Shown: positions 36,556 to 46,120, counted from the first letter of the stretch. The stretch: DNA of 64,000 bases from Ignatzschineria sp. F8392 (GCF_002252045.1 NZ_NEFF01000007.1:33454-97453), one strand, 5' to 3'. Notes: generated from the sequence alone by a model not told the origin. Numbers and translations: made by a program.

Positions 36556-36860
36556 AGGATCTCTCCTATCATTTCAATGGAAAATAGCGTAAGATATTGA
36601 GTGATTATATATCACTACATCTCCTTATAGGTCGCGATAGTGCGCTTTAATTCTCGGTTTAGTGTGGTATATGAGAGAAGATATTTCCGATAGATCAGTT
36701 GAGGGGTTATATCTCTTGAGTTCAAGATAGACAGCGTATTATCACAACGTATTATCACTACATCAAACCGATCTTATAAGAGTATCAAGCACTATCAGAG
36801 ACTATTAAGTAGTAGTCAACATTATTAAATAAGTACAATAATTAAAAAAAGAGTAACTAT
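36556..36860. other. gap between lpxH and yibN
   Basis: AT-rich, no gene. A short direct repeat CGTATTATCAC occurs twice near 36737-36760. Presumably it holds the yibN-grxC-secB promoter. Confidence 0.45.
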
Positions 36861-37289
36861 ATGAATTCTATTATGCCTTTTATCCAACAAAATTGGATGT
36901 TTGTAGCGGCACTTGTTGTTGTGGTCATTCTCCTAATTGCGAATGAAATTAACTCAGCAAGAGGTAAGAGATATCGAATGAGCGTTACAGATGCATTACG
37001 GGAATATAATGACGATAATGCCATCTTTATCGATATTCGCTCGAAAAAAGATTATAAAAAATTGCATATTCCGAGTGCAGTCAATATCCCTGCAGCAGAA
37101 CTTGAGAAGAAGCTTGAAAGCTTAGCTCAATTTGGGGATAAGAAGATTATTGTGTATAGCGATACAGACCCTCGAGCAAATGAAGCGTGTATTAAGTTGC
37201 GTAAAATGCATCCTGATGCGCCTTTAAATGTTTTAGTTGGTGGTATTGTAGGATGGCAAGAAGCAAATTTGCCTCTTTCTAAAGGTTAA
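36861..37289 (+). CDS. yibN: YibN-type membrane-anchored rhodanese-like protein
   Basis: A 142-residue protein with one N-terminal membrane helix (about 10-27) and a rhodanese fold: FIDIRSKKDYKKLHIPSAVN and VLVGGIVGWQEANLPL. The loop that holds the catalytic cysteine in sulfurtransferases reads VYSDTDPRA, with serine instead; E. coli YibN also lacks this cysteine as I recall it, so sulfur transfer is unlikely. The order yibN-grxC-secB matches E. coli. The function is unknown; a membrane scaffold linked to export is one guess. Confidence 0.87.
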   Translation: MNSIMPFIQQNWMFVAALVVVVILLIANEINSARGKRYRMSVTDALREYNDDNAIFIDIRSKKDYKKLHIPSAVNIPAAELEKKLESLAQFGDKKIIVYSDTDPRANEACIKLRKMHPDAPLNVLVGGIVGWQEANLPLSKG

Positions 37290-37300
37290 AGGAGAAACAG

Positions 37301-37567
37301 ATGAAAAAAGTAGAAGTCTATTTTAAAACAACTTGTGGCTACTGCCGTCGTGCATTTGAGATTCTTGCACGTCATGGTGTAGAGCCGGTAAAGATTGATG
37401 TTGATAGCGATCCAAAACTTTGGGAAGAGTGTCAAAAGCGTTCAGGTCGCAATACGGTTCCACAGATCTTTATTGGTGATTATCATGTAGGTGGTTGTGA
37501 TGATTTAATGATGCTTGAGACAAGAGGTCAGTTAGATGACTATCTTTCAGGTAAGTTACCCCAGTAA
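37301..37567 (+). CDS. grxC: glutaredoxin 3
   Basis: An 88-residue thioredoxin-fold protein that reduces disulfides with glutathione. The active site is TTCGYCRRA with cysteines 12 and 15; the usual sequence is CPYC, so proline is replaced by glycine. NTVPQIFIGDYHVGGCDDL is the conserved cis-proline and glutathione-binding region. It lies 11 bases after yibN with a GGAG site, and secB follows. Confidence 0.93.
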   Translation: MKKVEVYFKTTCGYCRRAFEILARHGVEPVKIDVDSDPKLWEECQKRSGRNTVPQIFIGDYHVGGCDDLMMLETRGQLDDYLSGKLPQ

Positions 37568-37621
37568 ATTTATGGATTAAATAGATTAATCGCTTAATCG
37601 CTCTATTTTAAAGGTAAAGAG

Positions 37622-38113
37622 ATGACTCAAGAGAAACAACCTACATTCGACATTGTGAGAATCTATACAAAAAATGTCTCATTAGAATCTCCTAATACGC
37701 CGGAAGTTTTTAAATTAAATGTTCAACCTGAAATTCAGATTCAGTTAGGTAATGATCATCGTGAAGTTGATCCTAATATCCATGAAGTTCTGCTTCGTGT
37801 CACCGTTACTGCAACTTACAAAGTGGAAGATGCAGAAGGTGATGAAGCGGAGACAAAGGTGATGTTCTTAGCTGAGGTAGAGCAAGCGGGTCTCTTCTTA
37901 ATTGATGGTTTTGAAGAAGCACAGGAAGCACACTTAAAAGGGGCTTACTGTCCTAATATTCTCTATCCTTATATTCGCCCTGCGTTAGATCATTTAATTT
38001 CAGGCGCGGGTTTCCCTCCTGTTATGCTTTCACCCATTAACTTTGAAGCAGTCTATGCGGATCGATTAGCACAACAGGCTGAAGAAACGGCAGAAGAGCA
38101 AGTTGATGCTTAA
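37622..38113 (+). CDS. secB: protein-export chaperone SecB
   Basis: A tetrameric cytoplasmic chaperone of 163 residues that keeps precursors unfolded and passes them to SecA. FDIVRIYTKNVSLESPNTP at the start and CPNILYPYIRPALDHLISG are the family's most conserved parts, and the C-terminal tail is acidic. Third gene of yibN-grxC-secB, ending at a strong terminator. Confidence 0.95.
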   Translation: MTQEKQPTFDIVRIYTKNVSLESPNTPEVFKLNVQPEIQIQLGNDHREVDPNIHEVLLRVTVTATYKVEDAEGDEAETKVMFLAEVEQAGLFLIDGFEEAQEAHLKGAYCPNILYPYIRPALDHLISGAGFPPVMLSPINFEAVYADRLAQQAEETAEEQVDA

Positions 38114-38134
38114 GTATTAAAGATCTAAATGATC

Positions 38135-38175
38135 AAAAACCCAAAATCATATGACTGATTTTGGGTTTTTTTATT
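38135..38175 (+). terminator. secB terminator
   Basis: AAAACCCAAAATCA and TGATTTTGGGTTTT pair around TATGAC, followed by Ts. Confidence 0.92.
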
Positions 38176-38286
38176 CTATCTTTGCAATATTTTCCTTCGT
38201 TTTTGAGCGTCATGAGGGTAAGGATAAGGATCATTAGAAATAGAGCTCTTAACAAACAGTGACGCCATCAGCGCTCAATCATTAAA

Positions 38287-39123
38287 TTACTTCGGTTGAT
38301 AGGTATTTAAGCGGTTGATCCAGCCGGGTAACCAGCGTTCTTCGCCCTTTTTAGGATCTGCATTTTTAACTCTCTGAGTTAACACTCTCTCTGCGGAATC
38401 ACGAAAACTTTTTAAAATTGCGGCATTTTTAGCTGTCTCTGTTGATCCTGTTGAGACGAGATCCATATTTTCTAATACTTGCATCAATCCCCAACCCTCC
38501 CCTTGATATCGCTCTTGAGGATTGATCCCTTCCCCTTTGAAATTGACATAGTCAATTAAGGCATAGAGACCATTGGGGGCACCGGCGACTTCATAAAATT
38601 TCATCTCGATAAAGTCAGGGTATTGTGAAACTTGCTTCATCTTCTGCAATGCATTTTGTAGCCGCTGATAGATAAAGAGTGTCTGTAGCTCTTGGGTGTT
38701 TTCTAAAAATTGCATCAACTCATTGAGCTCTCCCGTCGATTTTGCATGATTAAATGCTTCTCGCGTTTTCCATGGTGCAGATCGATGTTTTTGTAAAATT
38801 TTAGGGAGCGGAACACCTTGATTAGCAATAAAGGTGACCAATGCCGGAAAGGTCTCCTCAAAATGTGCCGGCTCACCGGCTTTGAACCAGATAAAGTGGC
38901 CAATTCCTAATGAGGGGAAGTTCTCCCCTTGATTCCAAACCGCTAAATTATCCCGTTTACCACCGGTCTCATTTTGATAGATTTGTGCTCCCACTTTTGT
39001 CAGCTCTGCTTGTGAGAGTGTCAGTTGTGGTGCCGCAAAGGAGAGAGATTGCAGGACAACGGTAATGAGGGCAATTGATGCCCCTTTTTTTAATCTTTTT
39101 TGGAAGGATTGGGTAAGAGTCAT
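38287..39123 (-). CDS. secreted protein of unknown function (SLGIGHFIW motif)
   Basis: About 278 residues with an N-terminal signal peptide (MTLTQSFQKRLKKGASIALI, cleavage near SFA-AP). I recognise a conserved motif, NETGGKRDNLAVWNQGE followed by SLGIGHFIWFKAGE, that recurs in uncharacterised gammaproteobacterial proteins; its Glu-Gly and Gly-His pattern is somewhat like lysozyme-type active sites, but this is inference. The ATG at 39123 overlaps the rhomboid stop (ATGA) and has an AAGGAG site, preferable to the longer frame from 39216. Tight coupling suggests a shared function. Confidence 0.75.
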   Translation of the reverse strand: MTLTQSFQKRLKKGASIALITVVLQSLSFAAPQLTLSQAELTKVGAQIYQNETGGKRDNLAVWNQGENFPSLGIGHFIWFKAGEPAHFEETFPALVTFIANQGVPLPKILQKHRSAPWKTREAFNHAKSTGELNELMQFLENTQELQTLFIYQRLQNALQKMKQVSQYPDFIEMKFYEVAGAPNGLYALIDYVNFKGEGINPQERYQGEGWGLMQVLENMDLVSTGSTETAKNAAILKSFRDSAERVLTQRVKNADPKKGEERWLPGWINRLNTYQPK

Positions 39124-39887
39124 AGACGAATAGCTCCTTGTTTTTTCCAATACCAGATGAGGAGAAATCCTGCTGCAGCACCCCCTAGATGAGCAAAGTG
39201 AGCGATAGGATTCCAAGAGAGATTGAGGAGACCTAGAATCACTTCTAGGAGGATAATGCCGGGGATAAAATATTTTGCCTTAATAGGAAAGGGGATAAAG
39301 AAGAAGATCAGACCTGCATTAGGATAGAGCATTCCAAAGGCGATTAAGACACCATAAATCGCACCTGATGCGCCTATCATCGGTCGGATATACTCCCCTA
39401 CAAGCGCTGATAATTCTGGAATGCGGTCGATATAACCAGGGCCTGTAATTACTCCTAGATGATCCATCTTAAGATTATTTTGTACCTCAAGAAGTACTTG
39501 ATTAACAACTGCCGGAGAATCGAGAGCATAGAGTTCTGCCGTAAGCTGGTTGATTGTAAAATAGCTCTGGATATTAAAGAGAATAAAAGAGCCCATTCCG
39601 GCAACAAAGTAGAGAATTAGAAATTTTTGCGTACCAATAATACGTTCTATTGTGGCACCAAACATAAAGAGGGCAAACATATTAAAGAGAAGATGGGAGA
39701 TGCCGGCATGGATAAAGAGATGCGTAAAGGGTTGCCAGAAGTGAAAGAAAGGTGAGCTCGGGAAGTAACTTCCTAAGAAATATTGTAGATCGAAGATCTC
39801 TAAAGAGCTCAAGAGCGCTAAGAGAATAAAGATTCCAACATTGAGGATGATGAGGGATCGTGTTGCAATAGGTAGATCTCTAAACAT
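39120..39887 (-). CDS. rhomboid intramembrane serine protease
   Basis: A 255-residue polytopic protease of the inner membrane. The catalytic dyad is Ser174 in GASGAIYG and His233 in FAHLGGAAAG; Asn69 in HLLFNMFALF is the oxyanion residue. Six helices are visible, with a hydrophilic insertion of about 60 residues (109-169) between helices 3 and 4. It is not the GlpG type, which has a cytoplasmic N-domain. It is the first gene of a two-gene unit with the secreted protein, a possible substrate or partner. Confidence 0.88.
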   Translation of the reverse strand: MFRDLPIATRSLIILNVGIFILLALLSSLEIFDLQYFLGSYFPSSPFFHFWQPFTHLFIHAGISHLLFNMFALFMFGATIERIIGTQKFLILYFVAGMGSFILFNIQSYFTINQLTAELYALDSPAVVNQVLLEVQNNLKMDHLGVITGPGYIDRIPELSALVGEYIRPMIGASGAIYGVLIAFGMLYPNAGLIFFFIPFPIKAKYFIPGIILLEVILGLLNLSWNPIAHFAHLGGAAAGFLLIWYWKKQGAIRL

Positions 39888-40251
39888 GGTAAGCCTTTAG
39901 ATTGCGTTTCGATATTGAGTGTTACAATTATTGAGGCGTGATCGATCATTCTATATTGATTGAGCCTCTTTAAGCGCACTGCTCTTCGATTGTTAGAAGA
40001 GTGATTATCTTATCATAAGATAAATTGGGATAATGGATTCGGTCGCATCATTTTAATTTTGTTAAACTACCTCTTTTATAAAGAATTACTTAAGAATAGA
40101 GATATAAAGCATGATAGATCTGTGCTATAGAATGTTATAGACAATGGTCTGAAAGTGATTTATCAGATATCGAAACAGATATAAAAAAGTAGCGACAAAA
40201 TATTACGGCCGCAAATTACGATAGAAATTACGACAGTGAGATTGGGATTTT
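39888..40251. other. divergent gap between rhomboid and ankyrin genes
   Basis: No gene. It contains an 8-bp perfect palindrome arm pair TTATCTTA/TAAGATAA with a 3-base centre at 40005-40023, a plausible operator between divergent promoters. Confidence 0.5.
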
Positions 40252-41355
40252 ATGGCAAAAGAGAAAATAGAGATCAGAGAGCTTCCTTGGATTCGTTATG
40301 ATGAAAATCCTTACGGTATTCCGCTATTAGATTTACGACCTATCACCTACCAATTAGGAAGCGATATCGAAGAGAGTGCATTAAAGAATCTCGACTCCTA
40401 TAGTCTGGAGGATGGTGCCTCTTTTTCAGGCCTTTCACCAACTGTTGATCGTTCTCTTAAAGCAGATCTACATTACCGCATTGACGGAAAACTCTATCCC
40501 GGATCACTCTTTGTTCCGCAATCTCCTGATGATCGTTGGGCGATCTTCTTCGATGGGCAAGCCCTCTATTTTATTCGTAGTTGGTCAAGAGAGCTCGTTG
40601 CTAAGGCAACAGTGAGCTTTAGAGAGAATCAGATGGTGATAGAGACTATAGAAGGTCAGATAACCGATAGTGAATTTGAGACAGAGAATCAGACGATTGC
40701 CCTCTTAAATTTTTTAATGTTAAGTCATGTTCTTGGGGAGAGTACGCCGGTGCCGCTTCTTAATGAGTTGGAGAGCGATCCTAATCGTGCTGCTGTTTGG
40801 GCCTTTTCTCTCTTTGGTCATCGGGCGAAAGTGGGTCTCTTTGCCGAAGATGCCTGCTTTTCTTCTGAAAAGGTGATGCGAACGACAACAGCTTATCATA
40901 TTGCGATTGCAAATGATGATCAGGCGAGTGTTAAGTTAATTTTACAGCAGGGGTTGGTAGATCCTAACTTAATGGCACAAGATGGCTTTACACCGATTCA
41001 TTGGGCGCTCTATACCGATCATTATGAGATGATGAAGCTTTTAGCAGAGCAGGGTGTTGATCTGAATGCCTCTTCTCTCAATGGTACAACGCCTTTGATG
41101 GATGCAGTGGAGATTAAATCGGAAAAGGGGTTAGCAGCACTTTTGACTTTAGGAGCAGATCCCAACAAGGCGGATGCTAATGGATTTACAGCATTGCATC
41201 GAGCCGCAGCAATGAATTTACCAAAGATGATAAAAGCCCTCTTACTAGCAAAGGCAGATGTCGATTGTCAGAGTATTAATGGTTTAACGCCACTAGATTT
41301 AGCTAAAGAGCGGGGGCATCAGGAAGTGATCTTGCTTCTAACCCCACAAGATTAG
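40252..41355 (+). CDS. ankyrin-repeat protein
   Basis: 367 residues, no signal peptide. Residues 1 to about 210 form a domain I do not recognise. From about 215 to the end are four or five ankyrin repeats: AIANDDQASVKLILQQG, GFTPIHWALYTDHYEMMKLL, GTTPLMDAVEIKSEKGLAAL, GFTALHRAAAMNLPKMIKAL and GLTPLDLAKERGHQEVILLL. Ankyrin repeats bind proteins; no partner is evident. It stands alone, facing the rhomboid gene divergently, and is followed by the 12-bp repeat array. Confidence 0.85.
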   Translation: MAKEKIEIRELPWIRYDENPYGIPLLDLRPITYQLGSDIEESALKNLDSYSLEDGASFSGLSPTVDRSLKADLHYRIDGKLYPGSLFVPQSPDDRWAIFFDGQALYFIRSWSRELVAKATVSFRENQMVIETIEGQITDSEFETENQTIALLNFLMLSHVLGESTPVPLLNELESDPNRAAVWAFSLFGHRAKVGLFAEDACFSSEKVMRTTTAYHIAIANDDQASVKLILQQGLVDPNLMAQDGFTPIHWALYTDHYEMMKLLAEQGVDLNASSLNGTTPLMDAVEIKSEKGLAALLTLGADPNKADANGFTALHRAAAMNLPKMIKALLLAKADVDCQSINGLTPLDLAKERGHQEVILLLTPQD

Positions 41356-41381
41356 TGGTGGGACAGGATCTTATTGATCTT

Positions 41382-41519
41382 ATGAGCGCCATTTCATCAG
41401 TAGATCTCTTAATAGCATTGTTGATAGCGTTGTTGATAGTATCGTTAATCGGTTTATTAATGAGGTTGTTAATGGGGCTGTTAATAGAGTTATTAATAGA
41501 TCTGTTAATGAGTTATTAA
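41382..41519 (+). CDS. possible 45-residue leucine-rich hydrophobic peptide
   Basis: An open frame made largely of a 12-bp tandem repeat. From residue 9 to 44 it reads as nine four-residue units of the form LL(I/M)x, e.g. LLIALLIALLIV and LLMRLLMGLLIELLID. It starts at an ATG and ends at TAA. The nearest AGGA is 13 bases upstream, too far for a good ribosome site. It could be a membrane peptide like a type I toxin, or a non-coding repeat that happens to stay open because the unit is a multiple of three. Confidence 0.25.
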   Translation: MSAISSVDLLIALLIALLIVSLIGLLMRLLMGLLIELLIDLLMSY

Positions 41520-41522
41520 TCG
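41403..41522. repeat. degenerate 12-bp tandem repeat array, about ten units
   Basis: Units such as CATTGTTGATAG, CGTTGTTGATAG, GGCTGTTAATAG and ATCTGTTAATGA line up head to tail with consensus NNNTRTTRATRR. The array lies in the gap between the ankyrin gene and clpB. Confidence 0.85.
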
Positions 41523-41595
41523 TCTTTTTTAATAGGGGCATTCATAAGGATAATCATAAAATTTTTGTAAAATTATCAATAAATCGGTAAAAATA

Positions 41596-41623
41596 CTTGA
41601 AATAGGGATGGTTATCCCCATCT
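41596..41623 (+). promoter_or_regulatory. sigma-32 heat-shock promoter of clpB
   Basis: CTTGAAA at 41596-41602 and CCCCATCT at 41616-41623 are 13 bases apart; both match the sigma-32 (RpoH) consensus CTTGAAA and CCCCATNT at every position. It lies 130 bases before the clpB start. Confidence 0.93.
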
Positions 41624-41752
41624 TATGATCAACAGGGGAATGTTCTAAGATCTGAATAAAAGGTGTGTTAGAAAAGATTGAAAATTGAAGAATAAGAAAG
41701 ATTTAGAATGGTAAACCCCAGCACGATTGATAAATTATGGGAGAATTGGTAG

Positions 41753-44368
41753 ATGAACCAAGATAAATTTACACAAGCATTCTTAAATGCGTTAAGTGGC
41801 GCACAGACCTTAGCGCTCACCAACGATAACCAATATATTGAGCCTGAGCATGTTTTAAGTGCGATGCTCAATCAAAAAGAGGGATCGGTCTTACCCCTAT
41901 TTCGTCAATGCCGAGCGAATATCCCTCTTTTAAATCAGAAAGTTAATGAGGCCATTAATAAGTTTCCAAAGATCTCTGGAAGCAATGATATCCATATTAG
42001 TCAGAATCTACAGCGTGTTTTAGTAGCTGCAGAGAAAGAGATGCATCGCCGCGGTGATGGTTATCTCTCTTCAGAAGTCTTTATCCTAGGAATTTTGGAT
42101 GAAAAGAAAGGACTTGCTGAGATCTTAAAAGATTCTGGTGTAACTAAAGAGTTGCTCAATCGAGCAATCGACTCTATTCGTGGAGGTGAAACAGTGCAAG
42201 ATCCTAATGCAGAAGAGAAGCGTGAAGCACTTAGTAAATATACTGTTGATTTAACTGAGCGTGCGGAGCTTGGTAAACTCGATCCTGTGATTGGACGAGA
42301 TGATGAGATTCGACGCGCGATTCAAGTTTTGTCACGCCGTACTAAAAATAACCCCGTATTGATTGGGGAGCCCGGTGTCGGTAAAACAGCGATTGTAGAA
42401 GGACTTGCTCAACGTATTGTTAATGGGGAAGTGCCGGAAGGATTGAAAGGTAAACGTGTTCTTTCACTCGATTTAGGGGCATTAATCGCCGGTGCAAAAT
42501 TCCGTGGTGAATTTGAAGAGCGTCTTAAAGCCGTATTAGGAGAGCTTGAGAAGGCAGAAGGTCAAGTGATTCTCTTTATCGATGAGATTCATATGATGGT
42601 GGGTGCCGGAAAAACAGATGGTGCTATGGATGCCGGTAACTTACTTAAACCTGCACTTTCTCGTGGAGAACTTCACTGTATCGGTGCGACAACGCTTAAT
42701 GAGTATCGAGAGTATATTGAAAAAGATGCGGCTCTTGAGCGTCGTTTCCAACAGGTATTGGTAGAAGAGCCTACGGTAGAAGATACGATTGCGATTTTGC
42801 GTGGATTAAAAGAGCGTTATGAGATCCATCACGGGGTCGAAATTACGGATCCGGCGATTGTTGCCGCAGCAACCTTATCACATCGTTATATTACCGATCG
42901 ACAATTACCGGATAAGGCGATCGATTTGATCGATGAGGCAGGAAGCCAAATTCGGATGGAGATCGACTCTAAGCCAGAAGCGATGGATAAACTTGATCGT
43001 CGTATTATTCAATTAAAAATTGAACGTGAAGCGATTAAGAAAGAGACCGATGATGCATCGAAAAAGCGTCTTGAGACACTGGAAGCTGAACTTTCTAAAC
43101 TTGAGAAAGAGTATGCAGATCTTGAAGAGGTTTGGAAAATCGAAAAGAGCCTTATGCAGGGTGCAACCTCTCTGAAAGAGGATCTTGATCAGGCGCGTAT
43201 TGAGCTTGAAGCGGCGAAACGTAGTGGTGATCTTGCGAAGATGAGTGAGCTTCAATATGGCAAGATTCCTGAGCTTGAGCGTCAATTGAAAGAGTCACAA
43301 GAAGCAGAAAATCATGAAGAGCGTGAGCATCGACTAGTTAGAACAAAAGTGACAGCGAATGAGATTGCGGATGTGGTCTCTAAATGGACAGGTATCCCGG
43401 TCAGTCGCATGATGGAAGGGGAGCGTGAGAAACTACTTCGTATGGAAGAGGTGCTCGGTGAAAATGTGATCGGCCAGAAAGAGGCGATTACTGCGGTATC
43501 AGATGCGGTTCGTCGTTCTCGTGCAGGATTATCTGATCCTAATCGTCCGATCGGTTCCTTCCTCTTCTTAGGACCTACAGGTGTTGGTAAGACAGAGTTA
43601 ACGAAGACATTAGCAACCTTCCTCTTTGATGATGAGAATGCAATGCTCCGTTTAGATATGTCGGAATTTATGGAGAAACATTCCGTGGCGCGCCTTATTG
43701 GTGCTCCTCCAGGATATGTTGGCTATGAAGAGGGCGGTTACTTAACGGAAGCGGTTCGTCGTCGCCCCTATTCAGTGATTTTGCTCGATGAGGTTGAAAA
43801 AGCACATCCCGATGTCTTCAATATCTTGTTACAAGTATTAGATGATGGTCGCTTAACAGATGGTCAAGGCCGTACGGTAGATTTCAAAAATACGGTCATT
43901 ATCATGACTTCGAACTTAGGTTCACACTTGATTCAAGAGCAGGCAGCTCGCTTGAGTGATTTAAGTGAGAAGGATCAATATCTCGCTATGCGTGAATCGG
44001 TGATGGAGGTTGTTGGTCAACATTTCCGTCCGGAGTTTATCAACCGTATTGATGATATTGTTGTCTTCCACCCACTTGGTAAAGAGCATATTCGTGAGAT
44101 TGCGAAATTACAGGTGAATCGTGTGGTTAAACGTCTCCTTGAGCATGATGTGATGTTAAGTGTCACAGAGGAAGGGCTCGATAAATTAGGGGAGATTGGT
44201 TACGATCCTGTTTTCGGTGCAAGACCTTTGAAACGTGCGATCCAAACTCATTTAGAGAACCCTTTAGCAAAAGCATTCTTACGTGGTGAGTTTAAAGCGG
44301 GAGATAGTGTCATCATCGATGGTGATCTCAATATGGATGTGATTGATGCTGAAATTGAAGTTCTCTAA
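41753..44368 (+). CDS. clpB: ATP-dependent disaggregase ClpB
   Basis: A hexameric AAA+ chaperone of 871 residues that rescues aggregated proteins with DnaK. The Clp_N domain (about 1-150) is followed by the first AAA+ module with Walker [10 protein letters not shown] near 207 and [11 protein letters not shown], a coiled-coil middle domain (about 410-530) that separates ClpB from ClpA/C, and a second AAA+ module with GPTGVGKTE near 610. A perfect sigma-32 promoter lies upstream, so heat-shock control is expected. Monocistronic. Confidence 0.97.
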   Translation: MNQDKFTQAFLNALSGAQTLALTNDNQYIEPEHVLSAMLNQKEGSVLPLFRQCRANIPLLNQKVNEAINKFPKISGSNDIHISQNLQRVLVAAEKEMHRRGDGYLSSEVFILGILDEKKGLAEILKDSGVTKELLNRAIDSIRGGETVQDPNAEEKREALSKYTVDLTERAELGKLDPVIGRDDEIRRAIQVLSRRTKNNPVLIGEPGVGKTAIVEGLAQRIVNGEVPEGLKGKRVLSLDLGALIAGAKFRGEFEERLKAVLGELEKAEGQVILFIDEIHMMVGAGKTDGAMDAGNLLKPALSRGELHCIGATTLNEYREYIEKDAALERRFQQVLVEEPTVEDTIAILRGLKERYEIHHGVEITDPAIVAAATLSHRYITDRQLPDKAIDLIDEAGSQIRMEIDSKPEAMDKLDRRIIQLKIEREAIKKETDDASKKRLETLEAELSKLEKEYADLEEVWKIEKSLMQGATSLKEDLDQARIELEAAKRSGDLAKMSELQYGKIPELERQLKESQEAENHEEREHRLVRTKVTANEIADVVSKWTGIPVSRMMEGEREKLLRMEEVLGENVIGQKEAITAVSDAVRRSRAGLSDPNRPIGSFLFLGPTGVGKTELTKTLATFLFDDENAMLRLDMSEFMEKHSVARLIGAPPGYVGYEEGGYLTEAVRRRPYSVILLDEVEKAHPDVFNILLQVLDDGRLTDGQGRTVDFKNTVIIMTSNLGSHLIQEQAARLSDLSEKDQYLAMRESVMEVVGQHFRPEFINRIDDIVVFHPLGKEHIREIAKLQVNRVVKRLLEHDVMLSVTEEGLDKLGEIGYDPVFGARPLKRAIQTHLENPLAKAFLRGEFKAGDSVIIDGDLNMDVIDAEIEVL

Positions 44369-44440
44369 TGAGATCGCGTAATCAATCTGTGACTGAAATG
44401 AGATCAGGCTGATCTGAATCTTGATTTTAGTAGAAAAGAA

Positions 44441-44478
44441 TAAAGGCTGGTAGAGAATTCTCTATCAGCCTTTTTGTA
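44441..44478 (+). terminator. clpB terminator
   Basis: AAAGGCTGGTAGAGAAT and ATTCTCTATCAGCCTTT pair almost fully, followed by Ts. It may also serve the convergent small gene on the minus strand. Confidence 0.88.
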
Positions 44479-44632
44479 TCAATTATCTATTAGTCATCGT
44501 TAATTGCCTCATCATTAATCGTCGTTAATCATTATTAGTTGCTATTAGTTGCTATTAAGTTTTGCGCTACTTTTCCATCAGTTTTTATTGGTTTTACTGT
44601 TGATTATCATTTCCCATGATTGAATGGGTCAA

Positions 44633-44890
44633 CTAAAAGAGAGAAGGAGTCATTGGGATGGGGCCAGACTTTAACCGATAATTGCGTAGAGGAAAGTGGT
44701 GCGAATCGAAGTCGAGCGAGCGGATCTCATCTTGATTGACTCGGTTATTAAAACGAGAACTATATGCCGCTTCTTGAGTATCGGTAGTGGTGAGTGCCCG
44801 TGCAATAGGATTTGTAACGATACCAATCGCCAGCAGAGAGCTGATCTGTAGAAAGTGTCGGCGTGAAGAGTGAAATGGCTTTTGCTCCAT
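44633..44890 (-). CDS. very small Tat-signal protein of unknown function
   Basis: 85 residues. The N-terminus carries a twin-arginine signal: SSRRHFLQ then a hydrophobic stretch ISSLLAIGIV and a likely cleavage after ARA. Only about 50 residues would remain, ending in PLRNYRLKSGPIPMTPSLF, with no motif I know and no cysteines. A GGGAGA site 8 bases before the ATG supports translation. I looked for a frameshifted continuation after the stop and saw none. It may be a Tat-exported small subunit or the remnant of a larger exported enzyme. Confidence 0.65.
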   Translation of the reverse strand: MEQKPFHSSRRHFLQISSLLAIGIVTNPIARALTTTDTQEAAYSSRFNNRVNQDEIRSLDFDSHHFPLRNYRLKSGPIPMTPSLF

Positions 44891-45209
44891 TATTAAATCT
44901 CCCTAGAATGATGTCATTAATGCATTATTTTTTTATTGTAGCTTACTTCTGCGTAAAGATGCGTCAATTAATAGAGATCTGGGTTTTGAGGATTGAGGGA
45001 GAATTCTGTCACTTTTAGGTAAAGCCGTTATAATCGTAGTTTCTACATTACGATGCCGGCGATCTCGATCACTCTTTCATAGACTCGTTAGATTCAATAG
45101 ATTTTATATATTTATTTTATAGGTTTAAGGAATCGCGAGGTTTAAGGGAGAGGGGGAGAGCAGTGATGGAGATAACTATCTAAATGATTGAAAAATAGAG
45201 GAGATTATT
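44891..45209. other. gap before the OsmC-like gene
   Basis: AT-rich divergent region with no gene recognised. Confidence 0.4.
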
Positions 45210-45668
45210 ATGGCGCGAAAGAGTGCAAAAGTTTATCGAGTCAGTTGCCAAGTTAGAGAGAATTATCAGGTTGAAATTGAGGCGCGTGAGCATCTTGTTA
45301 TTGCTGATGAACCCAAACCTTATGGTGATAATGAGGGCATGACGCCGGTAGAGCTCCTTCTAGGAGCTTTAGGTGCTTGTAAGACAATGGTCTTCAAAGC
45401 CTATGCTACCCAAAAAAATATTCCTTATAAAGAGTGTTTGATTGAAGTTGAAGGCGATTTTGATTCCGCCGGCTATATGGGAGATCCCACTGTGCCAATA
45501 GGTTTTAGTGAGATAAGAACCCGCTACCATCTTACCTCTTCAGCCGATAAGGCTCTTATCGATGCCGCAATAGCGCATGTGGAGAGTCACTGTCCTGTTG
45601 CCGCAACGATCGATGTGGCGCCGAAAAAAGAGATTATAGTTAATGTAGTCAATTTATGTAAAGTTTAG
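45210..45668 (+). CDS. OsmC/Ohr family protein
   Basis: A 152-residue OsmC-fold protein. The two cysteines of the peroxide-reducing site are Cys57 in GALGACKTM and Cys128 in ESHCPVAAT. The pattern MTPVELLLGALGACK fits the general OsmC (YhfA-like) branch rather than Ohr. Thiol-dependent hydroperoxide reduction is the family activity; the physiological substrate is not known. It has a GAGGAG site and stands alone. Confidence 0.87.
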   Translation: MARKSAKVYRVSCQVRENYQVEIEAREHLVIADEPKPYGDNEGMTPVELLLGALGACKTMVFKAYATQKNIPYKECLIEVEGDFDSAGYMGDPTVPIGFSEIRTRYHLTSSADKALIDAAIAHVESHCPVAATIDVAPKKEIIVNVVNLCKV

Positions 45669-46120
45669 TTAGCGGAATATTTTTCGTTTTTAAACTTGTT
45701 ATATATTGTATGCAACTTATTGAAAAATATAAAAGTAGTTAAAGATTTTTCTTAATATTGATTTTAAAGCGCAAGAGATATTGGGGAAAAAATATAACTG
45801 AAATTAGGGTAAATGGTTGTTTTATCGGGAGAGTCAAAGACGCATGTTGATTTTTAATATTGCCCATCACTGATCTACTTTTCACTGACAGATTATAAAT
45901 AGAAATTGAGCTCCCATTAAAATCACCACTTAAAGTTAATATGACAAGAGCTTAAATAAGATTAAGAAGTTAATCAGAATGATTAAAAATAAATTTGATA
46001 AATATGCTTCATTTATAAAAATTTACATATTTTTATTTATTATAGACACTCATATAATTAATATTCCATAGACTGTTAGTAAGAATTATAACGTTTATAA
46101 GAAAGAGTGGTGGGGGCTTA
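45669..46120. other. AT-rich gap before the AGCS gene
   Basis: 450 bases with no gene or clear signal; strongly AT-rich. Confidence 0.4.

Noticed and set aside
41403..41522. CRISPR-like or mobile-element repeat
   Set aside because: The 12-mers are contiguous and degenerate, with no spacers, terminal repeats or transposase.
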